Made by a program: the position numbers and the translations under genes
The notes under the pieces: generated by a model
Seen by the model: only the letters and a program-made list of their open reading frames with translations
Database searches by the model: none
Told to the model about the DNA's origin: nothing
Assembly (NCBI GenBank): GCA_028023455.1
Contig: JAQFVV010012396.1
Coordinates: forward strand, 8,162,085-8,226,084
From: Epiperipatus broadwayi
Taxonomy: Eukaryota; Onychophora; Udeonychophora; Euonychophora; Peripatidae
Length of the DNA stretch: 64,000 nucleotides
Direction: 5' to 3'
Part shown: positions 24,250 through 37,085 of the stretch, piece after piece
Layout of the letters: each line of letters starts with the position of its first letter
Numbering within the stretch: position 1 is the first letter of the stretch

Positions 24250-25280
24250 TTTTAAAATATATGGATTCATAAAATTGTGCCATCTGATCTTAAAAATGCT
24301 TCTATGATTACAATTTATGAATGTGAATGAATATAAAAGAAGTGTAATAATTATATAAAATGTCATTATTATATACTATAGCCAAATTATTTTCAAAAAT
24401 TGTATTGAATAGGTTGTTTTCAGTCAAGGATAAGTGGTTACCAAAAATTCAATATAGTTTTAAAAATCAAAAAGTACTGTTGATATCATTTTTATTTCTG
24501 GGACATACAAAAAAGTATCACACACAAAGATGGGGTTTACATCACTTTCATTTATTTGTTCATGATATTTGAGTCAGTTGAGAAAATATTTGGTAATATT
24601 TAAAACTATCTAGTTATCAACATATATTTGTTCATATTATACAAATGTTATATGCTGGTATAATAGATAGTATTATTACTGTTAGTAGAATCTTTGAGCC
24701 AATAAAAAAGTGTCAAATAGAAATGTTTATTAGCTCTTACTTTGTTTTCTATTTTTATAATAGTGATCCTTGGATTTAATAGAAGTTTCACAAACAAGGA
24801 ACAAGGTATGATGTAAAATTGATGATGGTTTAAATTTGATCTTAGACTTTTTTATGTTTTGAATACAATTAATAAAATCTTTGTTTAATAATTAATGTTT
24901 AAAAGCCTTAAGGAATTTATTAGCCAGTTAGGAAAAAAAAATTTCAGGAATTTTTGGTTTGGGCAATTATTATCTCTAGATTCTGATAACATTTAAATAA
25001 CTAGATAACATTTTTGATAGATCTGTATGTTGTAGTGCAACATTGAATCCAATATTTACTGCTGCATTTAACAAATTTAAAAATAGGTTCTTTCTCTTAG
25101 TAATTTGATATTTTTATTAAATTATTTTTCTAATCTTAATGAATGAAAATCAAACATAAAGTTCCTATTGACATAACATAAAAGCACTGAAAACATATTA
25201 TTTAAGGATGCTCTAAAATATTCTGGAAATATAGTAGAAAGATTATAAAAATCCAACTGATATGTTCTTCAATTATCTGA
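24250..25280 (+). pseudogene. Decayed LINE reverse transcriptase, plus strand, different clade
   Basis: Plus-strand blocks in RT order: VPSDLKNASMITIYE (about 24275-24320), KKCNNY, MSLLYTIAKLFSKIVLNRLF and LPKIQYSFKNQK (frame 24360-24572), FESVEKIFG (about 24567-24600), then KCLLALTLFSIFIIVILGF (about 24716-24780). They correspond to the fingers block, the ISLLS-GK-LNRL block, QCGF, the FDS motif A region and GVKQGC-LAP-LFSIFF of the jockey/CR1-like LINEs common in animals. Motif A has lost its aspartate, the QG of motif B is gone, and the frame is broken by many stops. It is clearly older than the RTE copies. No endonuclease is visible upstream. Confidence 0.7.
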
Positions 25281-26815
25281 TTTCCATAATATTGAATCTA
25301 TAATTGGAAATCTTTATTACATTAAATATATAAAATAGATAAAGAGTAATATACTTTATAAAGAAATATGCTAAATTTAAGCATTCTTTTATAAAAAAAA
25401 AAAAAAAAAGTAAATTCTGTCTATAATTATAATGATTGCCTCAAAAAAATTAAACATCAGTTTTACTTTAAAAGGATATGGATAATAATATAATTTATTG
25501 AAGAATTACAATTAGCAAAAGAAAATATTATTGCATTAAAGTTATAGGTGAAAATCTAATAGAATAATTATTCAACAAGTTAAAAGTATATCTTCATTGA
25601 AACACCTTTAATTTCTTGTTAAATTCTTTATTTTACTTTCTTATGGATATACTCCTTTATGAATTGCTTCTATAATATAATATAAAATTAAAGATGTGAT
25701 ATGGTTTCTTCACAAGTATGAAATGTTTTTTTGTTAATATCTAATAGTGTAAAGTTAGATACCTATTGATAATAAAATTTCACCATTGTTTTAGGCTGAA
25801 TGACATCAGTTCTTAGATAATTTCTTTTTAATCATTATTTCATCAGAAGTAACATCATTAAATTGAATTATATAATAATCTTTAAAATTTTTACTGCAGG
25901 TCACAATATAATGGATACTTTAGCTTCAGATATATTTTATTTAATTTTCAAAAATAGCCTATTTATTTAATGGGTTTTCATTTAATATATGTGTATAAAG
26001 TTCAGAATAATATTAAAAAACTAGAATAATAAAATAATTATGTTTTAATTATTTGTTTTTTTTTAAATTTCAATCAATTTTATCTGGAATTCAAATGTTT
26101 TTTTTTTTGTTTTATTCTAATTTCATTTTTGATATTGAGCACTCAACAATTAAAACATTTTTTAAGGCTTATGTGAACCCTAACTGTAAATTTAGTAAGA
26201 GAGTGGATGGTTAATTTTTCTACTACAAAGCTAAGATGTTTTAAAATATAATAAACTTTTTGTCTGTTTAAGTTGTAACATTTTCTCAGCATTTTATTAT
26301 CTTCCACAGCCATTAGAAACCATGTTTTGCATTTACTAAGTCATTTTTAATGCATCTAAATGCATATTACCATAGAGGAAAATGAAATTGAATTTTCCAT
26401 TTCAAAATCAATAGAATAAATTTTAAAAAATGTTGATGTTTAAAATATCTTGACAAGTTAAATGCAAGAATTTCTTTATCTGTTGATTAATATTAACTTT
26501 TTTGTAAACAGTTACTAATTAAAAAAATATATCATTTTTATTAAAAATGAAAAAAAGTAGGCCTGTACTCATCATTCATATGTTTGCACCACACTTCTCT
26601 GTGAGGGAATCTTCATGATTTCTAGTTTAATGTACTATTTATTTGTTATCATTGATAATGTACAAATTAATATTAACTTTTAAACTGTAATTCCTTGTTA
26701 TTTTTATTTAATATTTTGTTATAATTTTATTTTTACTTTTATTATAAAATCTGTTACACAAAATTATTTATTCATCTAAATATTGTAACAGTCATATTTG
26801 AACATTCATGCAACA
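25281..26815. other. A+T-rich non-coding DNA
   Basis: No supported feature; poly-A (25390-25409) and poly-T runs only. Confidence 0.6.
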
Positions 26816-26819
26816 AAAT

Positions 26820-28336
26820 CCAGAGTTTTGGTAAATTATACCAAGGCTGATCTAGATGAGGGTTTGAGACCAAATCTGACCATACCTCAGCTCCTTCGCC
26901 AACCCTCCCTGACTTACTACCTTATGAATGACATATACGAGGTCACACTCGTAATCTCTTAATTTCCGCGCCAGCATTAGCAAAGGGTAAAGCGAGCGAC
27001 TCGGGGATAATTAACTAAATGTTTTATAACTTAACCAAACACACTCACACAACTTATGGCTGATTATCTAATATATATATTAATAGTTCTGGATGGTGAT
27101 TTAATATAAATAAAGTGAATAATACTGCAGATGTTAATAGGTTTTAAAATTATTTAATATTGACAAAACACAAACAATAACAATTAAATATACTGCATAT
27201 TCCACTCGCAGGTGGGATGGTGGAAATACGAACTACATGTTCTGTAATCAATTGTACTTAACGATCATCATTTATTATAGCGTTTCTACATTTAATAATT
27301 ATTTTTACGTCTACACTGATGCCTAAATTATGTTCTGCCATTCCTACTCAGTTTGTTAAGGGTTAAATTTTAAGAGAGTGGCAACTTTATACAATGTGTA
27401 CTTAAATTTATTATTCGTGATGGGCAGTCAGTGCTCTTTTTATGTAGATATTCTTAGATAAACTAGATCTTAGGTTCAGATCAATGCTGAACAATTAATA
27501 TAACAGCAGATGAACTGGTGTTTTGTAGCATAACTTCAGAGGCTATGGCGATATGCAAATTACATCAGAGGTGTGGCTTAAATGTACCTTTACTCATGAG
27601 ATTCAGCAACATTTACTCGGTTCTCAGATACCGGTCGCCTGCTATATGTGAACTTTTAGTTCGGATGATCGAACAGCCGTAATATACAATGCTGGATTTC
27701 GGTGTTCCAGTTCTGGAGGAGGTAATGAGAATGACCCTTAAAATCATTATCCCATTCAAGAGAGGGTTGTCCGAACTATGGATGATAAGATAGTCCTTAA
27801 AACCTAATCTTATCTTAATAATTATATGATAGCAAGGCGGAATGCACCTCAGTGCTTCGTAAAAACTCATTCACAATGCTTTCTAAATATTAATTATTAC
27901 AATTAGTGAAGCGCAAAATCTATAGTTTCTTCTGGAAACTACCCTACGCCAGTTAATTAAATAAACACTAAAATTGTGCTAAAGAGGACTTTATTAAAAT
28001 GATCTAGTTTATTAATTAACTACATATTCTATGAAAATACATTAATGGGGTCTAAAGCATATCTGGGACTTAAACTTGGCTAACTACTGAATATGCCTTA
28101 AATTATCATTCTCTCTTATTTAACTAAACAAACCTTTTAATAAGCAATATATGTGATATTAAGCTAAACATAGCAGCTCAATAATACATCAAAGTAGGTT
28201 TCAGACCAGAGATCATCTATAGATATGCCAAACAGCATACATTAATTTACTTGAGAACAAAACGTCTCTTTAAGTTTATAATAATTAATAATCTCTGCTC
28301 TGAAGGCATAGCATAAATCAATAAAAAATGCATTTT

Positions 28337-28425
<89 letters not shown>

Positions 28426-29050
28426 AAAGTATAGACATAAATAGAGAAAATAATCAGGCAAATAAGCTTTTATAAGTTGAATTTAAAAAGATTTAAGAAT
28501 TTGAGATCAGGCAAGATTTACATTTTAACTTTTAAAGTATTTTAAAATTATACAGGTTGAGATACGTTTATCTAATACAGTTAATTAATTTAAGAGAGAA
28601 TACACTTTTTTAACATAGTTTGATTAATTTATAAGATTGGAATTTAAGAGTTTGTGCACATTATTTATATTATATAGCTAGCTTTAGGAAAGATTTATAG
28701 ATTGCTATAGCTTTTAGATTTTAGCTTGGTTGAAGAGTTGTTACCGATTATTTATCTGAAGGCTTGCAGCTTGACAGTATGTAACACACATGCATGGACT
28801 GATTTATCTGAGCTGGTTCATCTATGGGCTATTCTTTCCATAGGGCTGCGGTTTGGGTCTCTGGTCTCCATAAACAGTTCTTAGCTGCCAGGAAGGTGGC
28901 CTTTGCTTCTCTAGCCACTGGTTTCCATGTCAAAAACTAGGCGAACTACCTGGGTAAAGGTTAACATGAGAGTAAAAGCAAAATGGAATCCGATTTCTTT
29001 TCAACTGGCCTTTTTATATTTCTTTAATCCCCCCCCCCTCTTACAGTTCA
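26820..29050. other. Less A+T-rich block of unknown nature, with a TA repeat
   Basis: Base composition changes at about 26820 and returns at about 29050, next to a run of C (29028-29038). Inside are CpG-containing stretches (TTTCCGCGCCAGC near 26964, GCGAGCGACTCGGGG near 26991). The longest minus-strand open frame (27870-27613) has no recognisable motif. I found no terminal repeats, reverse transcriptase or transposase. It could be a decayed mobile element, a regulatory region with an unannotated first exon, or part of a non-coding RNA. Confidence 0.4.
28341..28422. repeat. TA dinucleotide microsatellite with palindromic flanks
   Basis: A TA repeat of about 40 bp (28341-28381) is followed by ACTTT and a second TA tract (28386-28422), then GCAAAAGT. 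ACTTTT and AAAAGT bracket the second tract as an inverted repeat. The whole unit can form a cruciform. Confidence 0.9.
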
Positions 29051-31790
29051 TTCACAATCTTTGTTTTTGGACTTTAAAACTTAAGAAGTCTTAATTTCAT
29101 CCACTTCAAACGATTCAGTTAGATTGATTTCAGGTTTAATGTTTACTAATTGTTCCTTTTTTATTTCACCAGATTCAAGTTCAGCTGGATTTTATTGCAG
29201 GTTTAATTGTCCAATTTTTATTTTATTAAGAATCATAAAGTTTGGATTTATACAGGTGGTGTCTCATAAGATTGACAAAGTTCTTTTTTCTTTAAACATT
29301 GAATTTCTTCTCTTTTTCTTTTCTTGAAAGAGATTTAAGCTGCTAACATTTTAACATTCATGTGAGAAATTTACATTTGTTTTTAATTGCTATACATGAT
29401 TAAGTAATTTAGTAATTGGGTAACTTCAAAGACGGTTTAAAATAATTTAGAGAATTCTGTTCTTATATATTACAATTTCCACAGTTTAAAACCAATTCAA
29501 TAATTTAAAATCATAAGATAAATATTTATGAAATTATAAGGTGTGTACATTATATAATGATAATATCAATCAGATGTGAATATACAATTTTTTAGCAAAT
29601 AAAAATATTACAAAATGTGTATACAATCATAGCAGATGTGTGTGCATATACAATTACACACATATACGTGTAAATATACGCTTTTATATATGTTAAATTC
29701 TCAAGTATATTGTTATATATATGTGTACCTCTAGGGTTTGAATTAGGGAAATGAAGACTACTATTTTATATAGAGGTGAAACTGCATGATGATTAAATCA
29801 TACTGTTTCAATATAATAAAATATCAAATATTTAAGTCTTTCTCCATATGCATATAATGCCTAAATAAATAGTAAAATTGTCTTTTTTGTTTTTATTTTA
29901 AAAAAATCTATTAGCTTTATATTCATACTCAAATTTTTTTAACAGAATTAAAGATTGAAATTTTTGATAAGAATACAGACTATTTTAATTTATAAATCTT
30001 TTTAAACATCATATTGTTACTAAAAAGGTTGTTTTTGCTATCATAAAATAAATACAATACTGTATAATAATCACATTGCTTTGTTAACATTGTTCATATT
30101 TTGTGCAGTTTATGACAGTTTAAGTAAAGGTTTCTCTGGATCAAAGCTTATGACCTCTGAGCTATCAACAAACATTATTTATTTAAACATTCCACTATTA
30201 TTATTTTTGTACTATTTTTTGTTCATCATAATGGTAATTGCATGAATTTGGAAGATTAATTTTAAAAAAATTATTAAAGATGGTAGTGAAATGGGAAAAA
30301 GTATCCACAATGATTTTATTATCATTTTATTATTGACATCAAATAAATCAATATTAATTTTTAAAAATAATGATTATATGCTTTAACTACTCTGAATTAA
30401 TTAAAATAAAATCTTGCAATTAGTAAATACAAATTAGACAAATTAGAGATCCGTTATCTAGGAATTATGTTATTTATTTATTAATTTTAACTCTTCTTTT
30501 ATATAAACTTCAGAATTAATACAATACACTTCAATGCTTCACCATATAAAGGCAAAATTACTAAATTCTAAATCTTAATATTGGCTAAGCACTTTCAGAG
30601 CCTATTTACTCCATATTCATAGCCTTACCTTTTCTCCTCTTAAAACCATTTATTTAAAAGAAAGTCTATATATTTTTTATATTATTAATGCAATTTAATT
30701 TCTTTGCTTTTTTCTATTTGTTTTATTTTAGTTCTTTTTTAATGTCTTAATTTAAGCTAAATGAGCATGATAAAATTACCTTTAAGTAGTCCACTGCAGG
30801 AAAAAAATTTATTCAATAAGTCTCCCTCTTCATAAAAATTTCATTATGCTTGGTAACTGTTGATGGTGAAAGTTTGAATGATTCTCCATTCTTGTTTTAT
30901 TCTCAGGATAAAAAAAGAGTAAATATTTATTTATTAATAACTATCCAATAGATTAGCTAAATTGGTCCAATTACCTAAAACAAAGTATTATGCCTTACTG
31001 AAATCTGGAAAAAGAAATACAAGTGTTTAATAGACATATTCATAAGCTACACATTTGGTAAAGCAATTTTAATCAGCTGTAAATTTTACAATCTATCTAG
31101 CACACAATTCTGTTCCAGATAAAGCGTATTATTACTTCTAACATGTGTCATTCAGTAGACAGTCCATTAACAGTTAATATAGTATAATAATTTAATGTGC
31201 TGCATGATTTTTGATTAATGTGATTTTAATATATTATAATGTTATTACTATAATTACTTATATTCACAATCAAATTTTTCTTCTTATAAATAACCTATGT
31301 TAATTTAAACCTATTAGATACATTTAAATTAAAAGAATTATTTAAAATAATCAATGATATAAACTTTTTTTTGGATTAAATATATATTTTTATTAATGTA
31401 AAAATTAATAATATAACAGAAGGATAAGTAAACTTGGTAATAATAGATTAATCATATACATGTTTACATAAGAAAATAACACAAAACTATATATCCACAT
31501 ATTGTTAGTTCATATAGCTGACAAAAATTATAATGAAGGCTAAAGTGACTTGTAATATTTCCTAATTGTAGTTTTTTTCACTTTGTTTCATGATTGGTTT
31601 TTGTAGCAAAAATAAATTGACTATTAAATCCTACCACATAGTCAGATACTTGATTAATAAGTTCTGTATTGTCCAGGTCAAAAATGCTTTATAGGTATGT
31701 TCATTAATTAGTTTGTACAATAGTTTATAGTTTATAATAACTTCATAATAAGTTATGTACTAATTTATTTTAATCTTATATCACTCTTGC
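29051..31790. other. A+T-rich non-coding DNA
   Basis: No gene or dispersed repeat identified. There are TA- and CA-rich microsatellite-like patches near 29620-29720. Confidence 0.6.
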
Positions 31791-31794
31791 ATTT

Positions 31795-33154
31795 ATTTAA
31801 AGCAGGGTGGACAACTAATAGCTTGTGGGTCAAGTGTGAGCTATGATGATGTCAAATCCAGCCTTCGACAAAAATAGACAAAATCCATACATAATGAATT
31901 ATTAGGAGACTAGATAATAAAATTGTTTGTTACAAATTTTAGTTTTTATCTATAATCAATTCCTATTTAGGTCATTCAATTTATTTTGATTATTAAATTT
32001 TGGGTTGGCCCTGGTGTAAAATATGAACATATATTAGTCCAACAATAACTTTTGAATTTTGTGATCTCATAAAATAATGCCTGTACGGGATCTTCTGACA
32101 AACTTAATCCATTAGTTTTCATGAATGATGAATAACTTATTTAATACAAAATAATGACCTATAACTTTATTTAGTGGAAATAAGAAAACATGCATTTACA
32201 TTTTTGAAGTGAATCAAATTATTTGCAAAAATGATGAGAACTAACCTTATTTCATACAAAATGGTGACCTACAACTTTATTTGCTGCAAATAAATGAACA
32301 TGTTTTTGCAAGAAATGATGTTGCAACAACTATTCCATAAAAAAGACAAGGAAAAAAGTTTGTTTCTTACAATCACTTGGTGAACTGAAGTTTTTCATGT
32401 CTTGCAAAATGCAAACAAAACCATAGCTATGATTTTCATGAAAATGTTCATATCCAACAGCTAGCAAATTGTCACTTTTGTAGGATTTGGGGGGTTTTTC
32501 AAAATAGCATGTTATATGCACCAACTTCTTGCAAACAGTTATTCCGTTCTATCATCCTCTTTTGTAAATAGTGGACTGCATCATCCTCAATACCAGGCAG
32601 TTCCCAAATTTTAATCAATTATTTTATTGGATAAAAATGTCATTTAAAAAAAAATCACTAGGCAGGACTTAAATGATAGATTAGTCATCCCAGAATTCTT
32701 CAAATCATAAAATTTGCTGTGAAACCAATAGTTTGAGTAACAGCTTTCTCCTGATTGGAACATAATGAATTTTTTTTTTCATATGTCAAGTAAGTTGACC
32801 GGGAAGCAAACCCAGGCCAGCTGCTTGAAAGGCAACTATGCTAACCACTAGGCCATTAATTCTTGACAACATTATGTAATATTTAGTTAAATTATTTATT
32901 TTTTCTGTTTAGAAGATTATAAAACGTATTATTTACACATTTGTTTGTGCCATTGACTTTTATCACAGCAGTCTAACCAATAAGTACTTTTACAATTTTT
33001 TAAAATATATTAATAATTTGATAATTCAAGTAATTTAATAATTTTTAGGTTCTGAATTTTTTGTTAAATCATTCAATCTATTCTGGCACGTCATGATAAA
33101 AAAAAATTTGTTCAGCCGACTGATAAAAAAAAATTGCCCAATCCTGATCTAAAG
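31795..33154. mobile_element. hAT-like 1.34 kb element with a nested SINE (element 31803-33146)
   Basis: The left end is CAGGGTGGACAAC and the right end is TTGCCCAATCCTG, which reads CAGGATTGGGCAA on the other strand. It is flanked by ATTTAAAG (31795-31802) and ATCTAAAG (33147-33154), an 8-bp duplication with one mismatch. The target resembles those of the two shorter hAT MITEs. The interior holds a diverged tandem pair of about 120-bp units (about 32135-32240 and 32255-32330) and a SINE at 32768-32868. There is no intact transposase; the minus frame 32524-32330 shows no recognisable motif. Confidence 0.6.
32768..32868 (-). mobile_element. tRNA-derived SINE, copy 3, nested in a hAT-like element
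   Basis: Poly-T followed by CATATGTCA, GACCGGGAAGCAAACCCAGG (B-box complement), CAGCTGCTTGAAAGGCA and CTAACCACTAGGCC (A-box side) on the plus strand. It is therefore a minus-strand SINE with its poly-A tail at the left. It postdates the element it sits in. Confidence 0.75.
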
Positions 33155-35590
33155 TCATACTTGTCAAACAATTTCTAAAAATTAAATACTACTTAAACAG
33201 TATTATAGATATAGTAAAAAATAAAAATAAAATAATGCAGGATAATGTTGATAACAGTTTATCACAATGGTATCAACAGAAAAAATATCATTTCTAAACT
33301 ATAAGGGGGGAAGCAATAATAAGCTAATCCATTTTATTCAAATGAAACGAATAGACGGAATGCGATTGGTATAATTAGAAAGAATGGAAAACATTTTGTG
33401 GGCACTTAATAGTAATAATAATTATATATCTATATATCACAACTATGCTTTTAAATTATTAATACTTGCAAGCTGTCAATCTTAATTTAATGATTTTCAG
33501 TAACAAAAGAAAAATTACTTATATTTCTGTAAAGCGAAATTTTACATTTAATATTTATTGATTAAATGAGTAGAAAATGAGTCTTAATTTGATTTATCTT
33601 GTTAAAATAACACAGTAAGAGAAAATAAATGATTTTTTAATATTATTCGTTTAAAAGAATATATATATTAAAATCTATTAAAGGTTTGATTTATTTACAA
33701 TACTGCCATCATATTTTGAATGAAATAATTTATAATTCCTACTCATCAGGGTAGGGACAATTAATAGCGAAGCTGAAAGTTCTTATCATGAAAAATCTAT
33801 TAAAATGAATTTAAAATTGTTTACTACTGGAAAATTAGATAAATAGTAATATTTGAAAATTATAGGACAGCTTGAATCTGGAATAAAAATAATTTGGAAG
33901 TTAATGATTCAAAGGTAATAAAACTATTTATTTGTTTTGTGTTAACTAGTATATGATTTCCTTTTTAAATTGCCTTGCCTCGTTTTTTTATTTTACTTCT
34001 TAATTTAAAAAAAAGAAAAGATGTTATCACTTTTATTATTATTTATTTAAAATATCTCACAAAATAATGAACTTAATTTTCAAAAATAATTAAAATAGAC
34101 TTTAAACTATTATTGTGGAGCAAAGTCTTCCCCATTGTCTCTCTACTTCACCAGATTATAAATGCCATATAAAGAGGTTTTACAATTTTCTCCCTTATAT
34201 TCTAGAAATGGTTAAAAATTTGTTTACTAGCTAATGATTAGACTGCGAATTGATTTATCTATGGAATAGCTTCATGGGAAAAAAAAATTTCTAATATTGT
34301 TTATAATTTAAAATTTTTCTAAAAGGTTTACCACATTTGAATAACCCACATCATTTACATAATAGGCAGATGCAGTAATTACTATTTTACGAGATTTCTA
34401 GAAAAAATGATTAGTAATGTACATATGTAAAGTTATATATGGTATAGTGGTCAATATATTTACCAATCTAATAATCTGGGTTTGAATCTGAATGATACTT
34501 ACACATTTTTATATTAGCTAAGAATTACCAAGTATACTTCGAATTTGTTTATATTTAGTTTGTTCGTAAACAATTTCACTGAAAAAAAAAAAAAAAGAAA
34601 TCATCTAAATTCATCAATTAATGTGCAGTTATCTATTCTGGTAAATATTTTTTTCTTTCTGCTCTTTTTTTGTAAAATGTTGGAGAAGACTATATCTTGC
34701 AGTTGTTTAAAAAATTCACTAATATATAAATAAAATTATATGTATTTTTTTACAACTTTCTTGTCATCTTTTTACATGTATATATAATAAAGATAGTCAG
34801 CTTTGTATTTGTTTGTAATAATGATTTTTTATATCCTTTACATGTCAACTTAATTCTAAACTTTCATTTTTCATCATTTAAATCAAATTTCTTTTAATAG
34901 TTACTTTTAAACATTATTTTCAATAAGATTTTTTTACATTTTTCAATCTCTGACATTTTTTTTAAATAATTATTATTTAAAAATTATCAAAATGATTAAA
35001 AAAATTACAATTTTTATTATTCTTGATTTTAAAAACTTTAAATATTATACGTATAATTCAAAGAAATAAAGAATCTAAAATCGAAATACGTAAGAGATTG
35101 CGCGAGTAAAAATGAAAAGTATATGAAATGAACAGTATAACAATATTAAAATGAGAATAAATTGGGTAAGGTTATTAATCTTTTAGTTGTAAAAAAATTA
35201 ATAAGGGAAGGTCAGAAAAAAATGCAAATATCACACAACTGTAACAAAAAAAGAAAATATATATATATAAATCAAATCAGTTAAATTATCCAATTTTAGA
35301 TGAAAAACTATAATTGAAATATGGATAATCTTTATATGTGCAAAACATTCAATAGAATACTAAGTTTGGATTTTATTTCTTATATATGCGCGTGTGTGTG
35401 TATGTTAAATTCTGATTAATAAAATACTATGACCAACAATTGATTATCACTTATAGTTATTTGTTATTGTTTCCTGCCCATTTAATTTATTTTAACACTT
35501 TATAGAGCTGCATCATAAACTTTAATAAGCTTTTATACTATATTATATATAAACATGTATACTTTATTGTTTTCCTGAAGATTTAGAAAA
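33155..35590. other. A+T-rich non-coding DNA with a degenerate tRNA-like patch
   Basis: No coding signal. The patch at 34438-34500 is listed separately. Confidence 0.5.
34438..34500 (+). other. Degenerate tRNA-like sequence
   Basis: TATGGTATAGTGGTCA resembles an A-box with its D arm, and GGGTTTGAATCTGAA, about 34 bases later, resembles a B-box. The acceptor stem does not close convincingly, so this is more likely a tRNA pseudogene or SINE head than a gene. Confidence 0.35.
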
Positions 35591-35594
35591 TATT

Positions 35595-35795
35595 TAACTT
35601 TATTTAAACATTCCAAATACATTCAACTGTTGGAAATAGTACAATGTTTCTAGAAGTATTATTCTCCCTTCTTTTTCGGGTCTTACTGTACTGACTGGTG
35701 ACAGTACTAGCATGGGAATCAAACCTGGACCCTTAGATTCTTGAGTATTGAGTAACACTCTAACCAATATTTTATAATTCAAATATGCATGCATA
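35595..35795 (-). mobile_element. Second SINE family, copy 1
   Basis: The minus strand has an A-box-like TTGGTTAGAGTGTTACTC, then a B-box CCAGGTTTGATTCCCA, followed by a body with ACTGTCACCAGTCAGTA and a tail ending near AACATTTAAATA-like A/T-rich sequence. The body and tail (ACTGGTGACA, AAATACATTCAAC, TTTATTTAAAC on the plus strand) are shared with 47325-47520. A second tRNA-derived SINE family, distinct from that at 12775. Confidence 0.65.
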
Positions 35796-36945
35796 GTGAT
35801 AGCATGGAAATGATACATAAATTAACTATTTAAATAAAGATTAAACAAATCAACCAATCAAATTTCCCAGGACAATTGTTTTATGACATCAATACTATTC
35901 TTTATCTCGCAATGATCCCACTGCTCCAATATAATGTGCAAAACTTTTTCCATATAAATAACAAACTCAAGACTGATCTGATTTAAATGTTAGATATTCT
36001 AAGACTGCATTACGATTATTTTCATACTTTAAAGAATGATTATTTTTGAATTTGGTATTTTATAAAAAGGGTTTTGTCCACACCATTGAAGTACTAGTAT
36101 AGGATTGCTGCCAGATGAAGAGCAATGTTCAAGCTGTGAACCATTATTCTTGAAAAATTAATTGGCTGATGATTTTAGTAAGTTGTTAAAGGTAATAAGT
36201 ATATATGATTGATGATTAAGTTGACTGATTTGATTAAATTTTGTTTGAATAGTTAATACCATAATTATAATTTAAACTTTAAGTGTCATACTTCAGTCAA
36301 AAATGTGTGTGCTGAGTATTTGATTCTTATAATTCAAATTGTAATGGTTTGATATTGATAAATATTGAACAAATGATAAAGACTTATCTAAGAATGCTGA
36401 TTCAGCATGAAGTGTGCCTTGAGGGCATTTTTTTCAAATGTTCAAGAAGTATGGTGGAATGAAAATTTTTAAGATTGTCTAATATGTGTATATATGAAAT
36501 TAAAATTCTTTTTGAGACATACTGCATATTAATTTTGTGTTAAATTGTCAATGTTTCAGTGAAATTGCATTCATCCATGTTAAAGCTAAGGTTGTAATAA
36601 AGAACTATTTTTAAGTTGAATAATAATAAGATTGTGATTGTGTACACATTAAAGAACATACATTCATATTAAGAAGTGGATTAACAAAAATGTTTTTACT
36701 TATTTCCATTTTACAATCAGCTGATTTATTAAAATTGATTTTAGAAGAAGAAAGAGATGAAACAATGGGCTTTAATAAGAGTAAAATTGTTTGGCCTATT
36801 CAAAATTGAATAGTCTTTCTTATAGTTCTTAAATCATATTTTCCAAAATAGCCAGTACTCTAGTACAAAAACAGGAGAGTGACCAATTTTTAAAAAATGT
36901 AATGTAAATTCTGATATAAGCAACTTTGGATTAAAGGCATTTTTA
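35796..36945. other. A+T-rich non-coding DNA
   Basis: Nothing supported. Confidence 0.5.
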
Positions 36946-36949
36946 TGTT

Positions 36950-37085
36950 TCCTCACTCTAATACCAATACATCTATTTGATTGACCCACATTAATTTTTG
37001 GCATTGTGATCATGGAATATTGTAGAAGCTATGTAGATCAATCAAATAGATGTATTGATATCAGAGTAAAAATATCTTAAATCAA
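36950..37085. repeat. Foldback repeat
   Basis: Arms about 36955-36986 and 37035-37066 pair through CAATACATCTATTTGATTGA against its complement. Weaker pairing continues outwards (GGATTAAAGG against ATCTTAAATC). A small MITE-like hairpin with no coding content. Confidence 0.6.

Noticed and set aside
28341-28422. A CRISPR-like or satellite array
   Set aside because: It is a simple TA repeat without unique spacers, in an animal-type genome.
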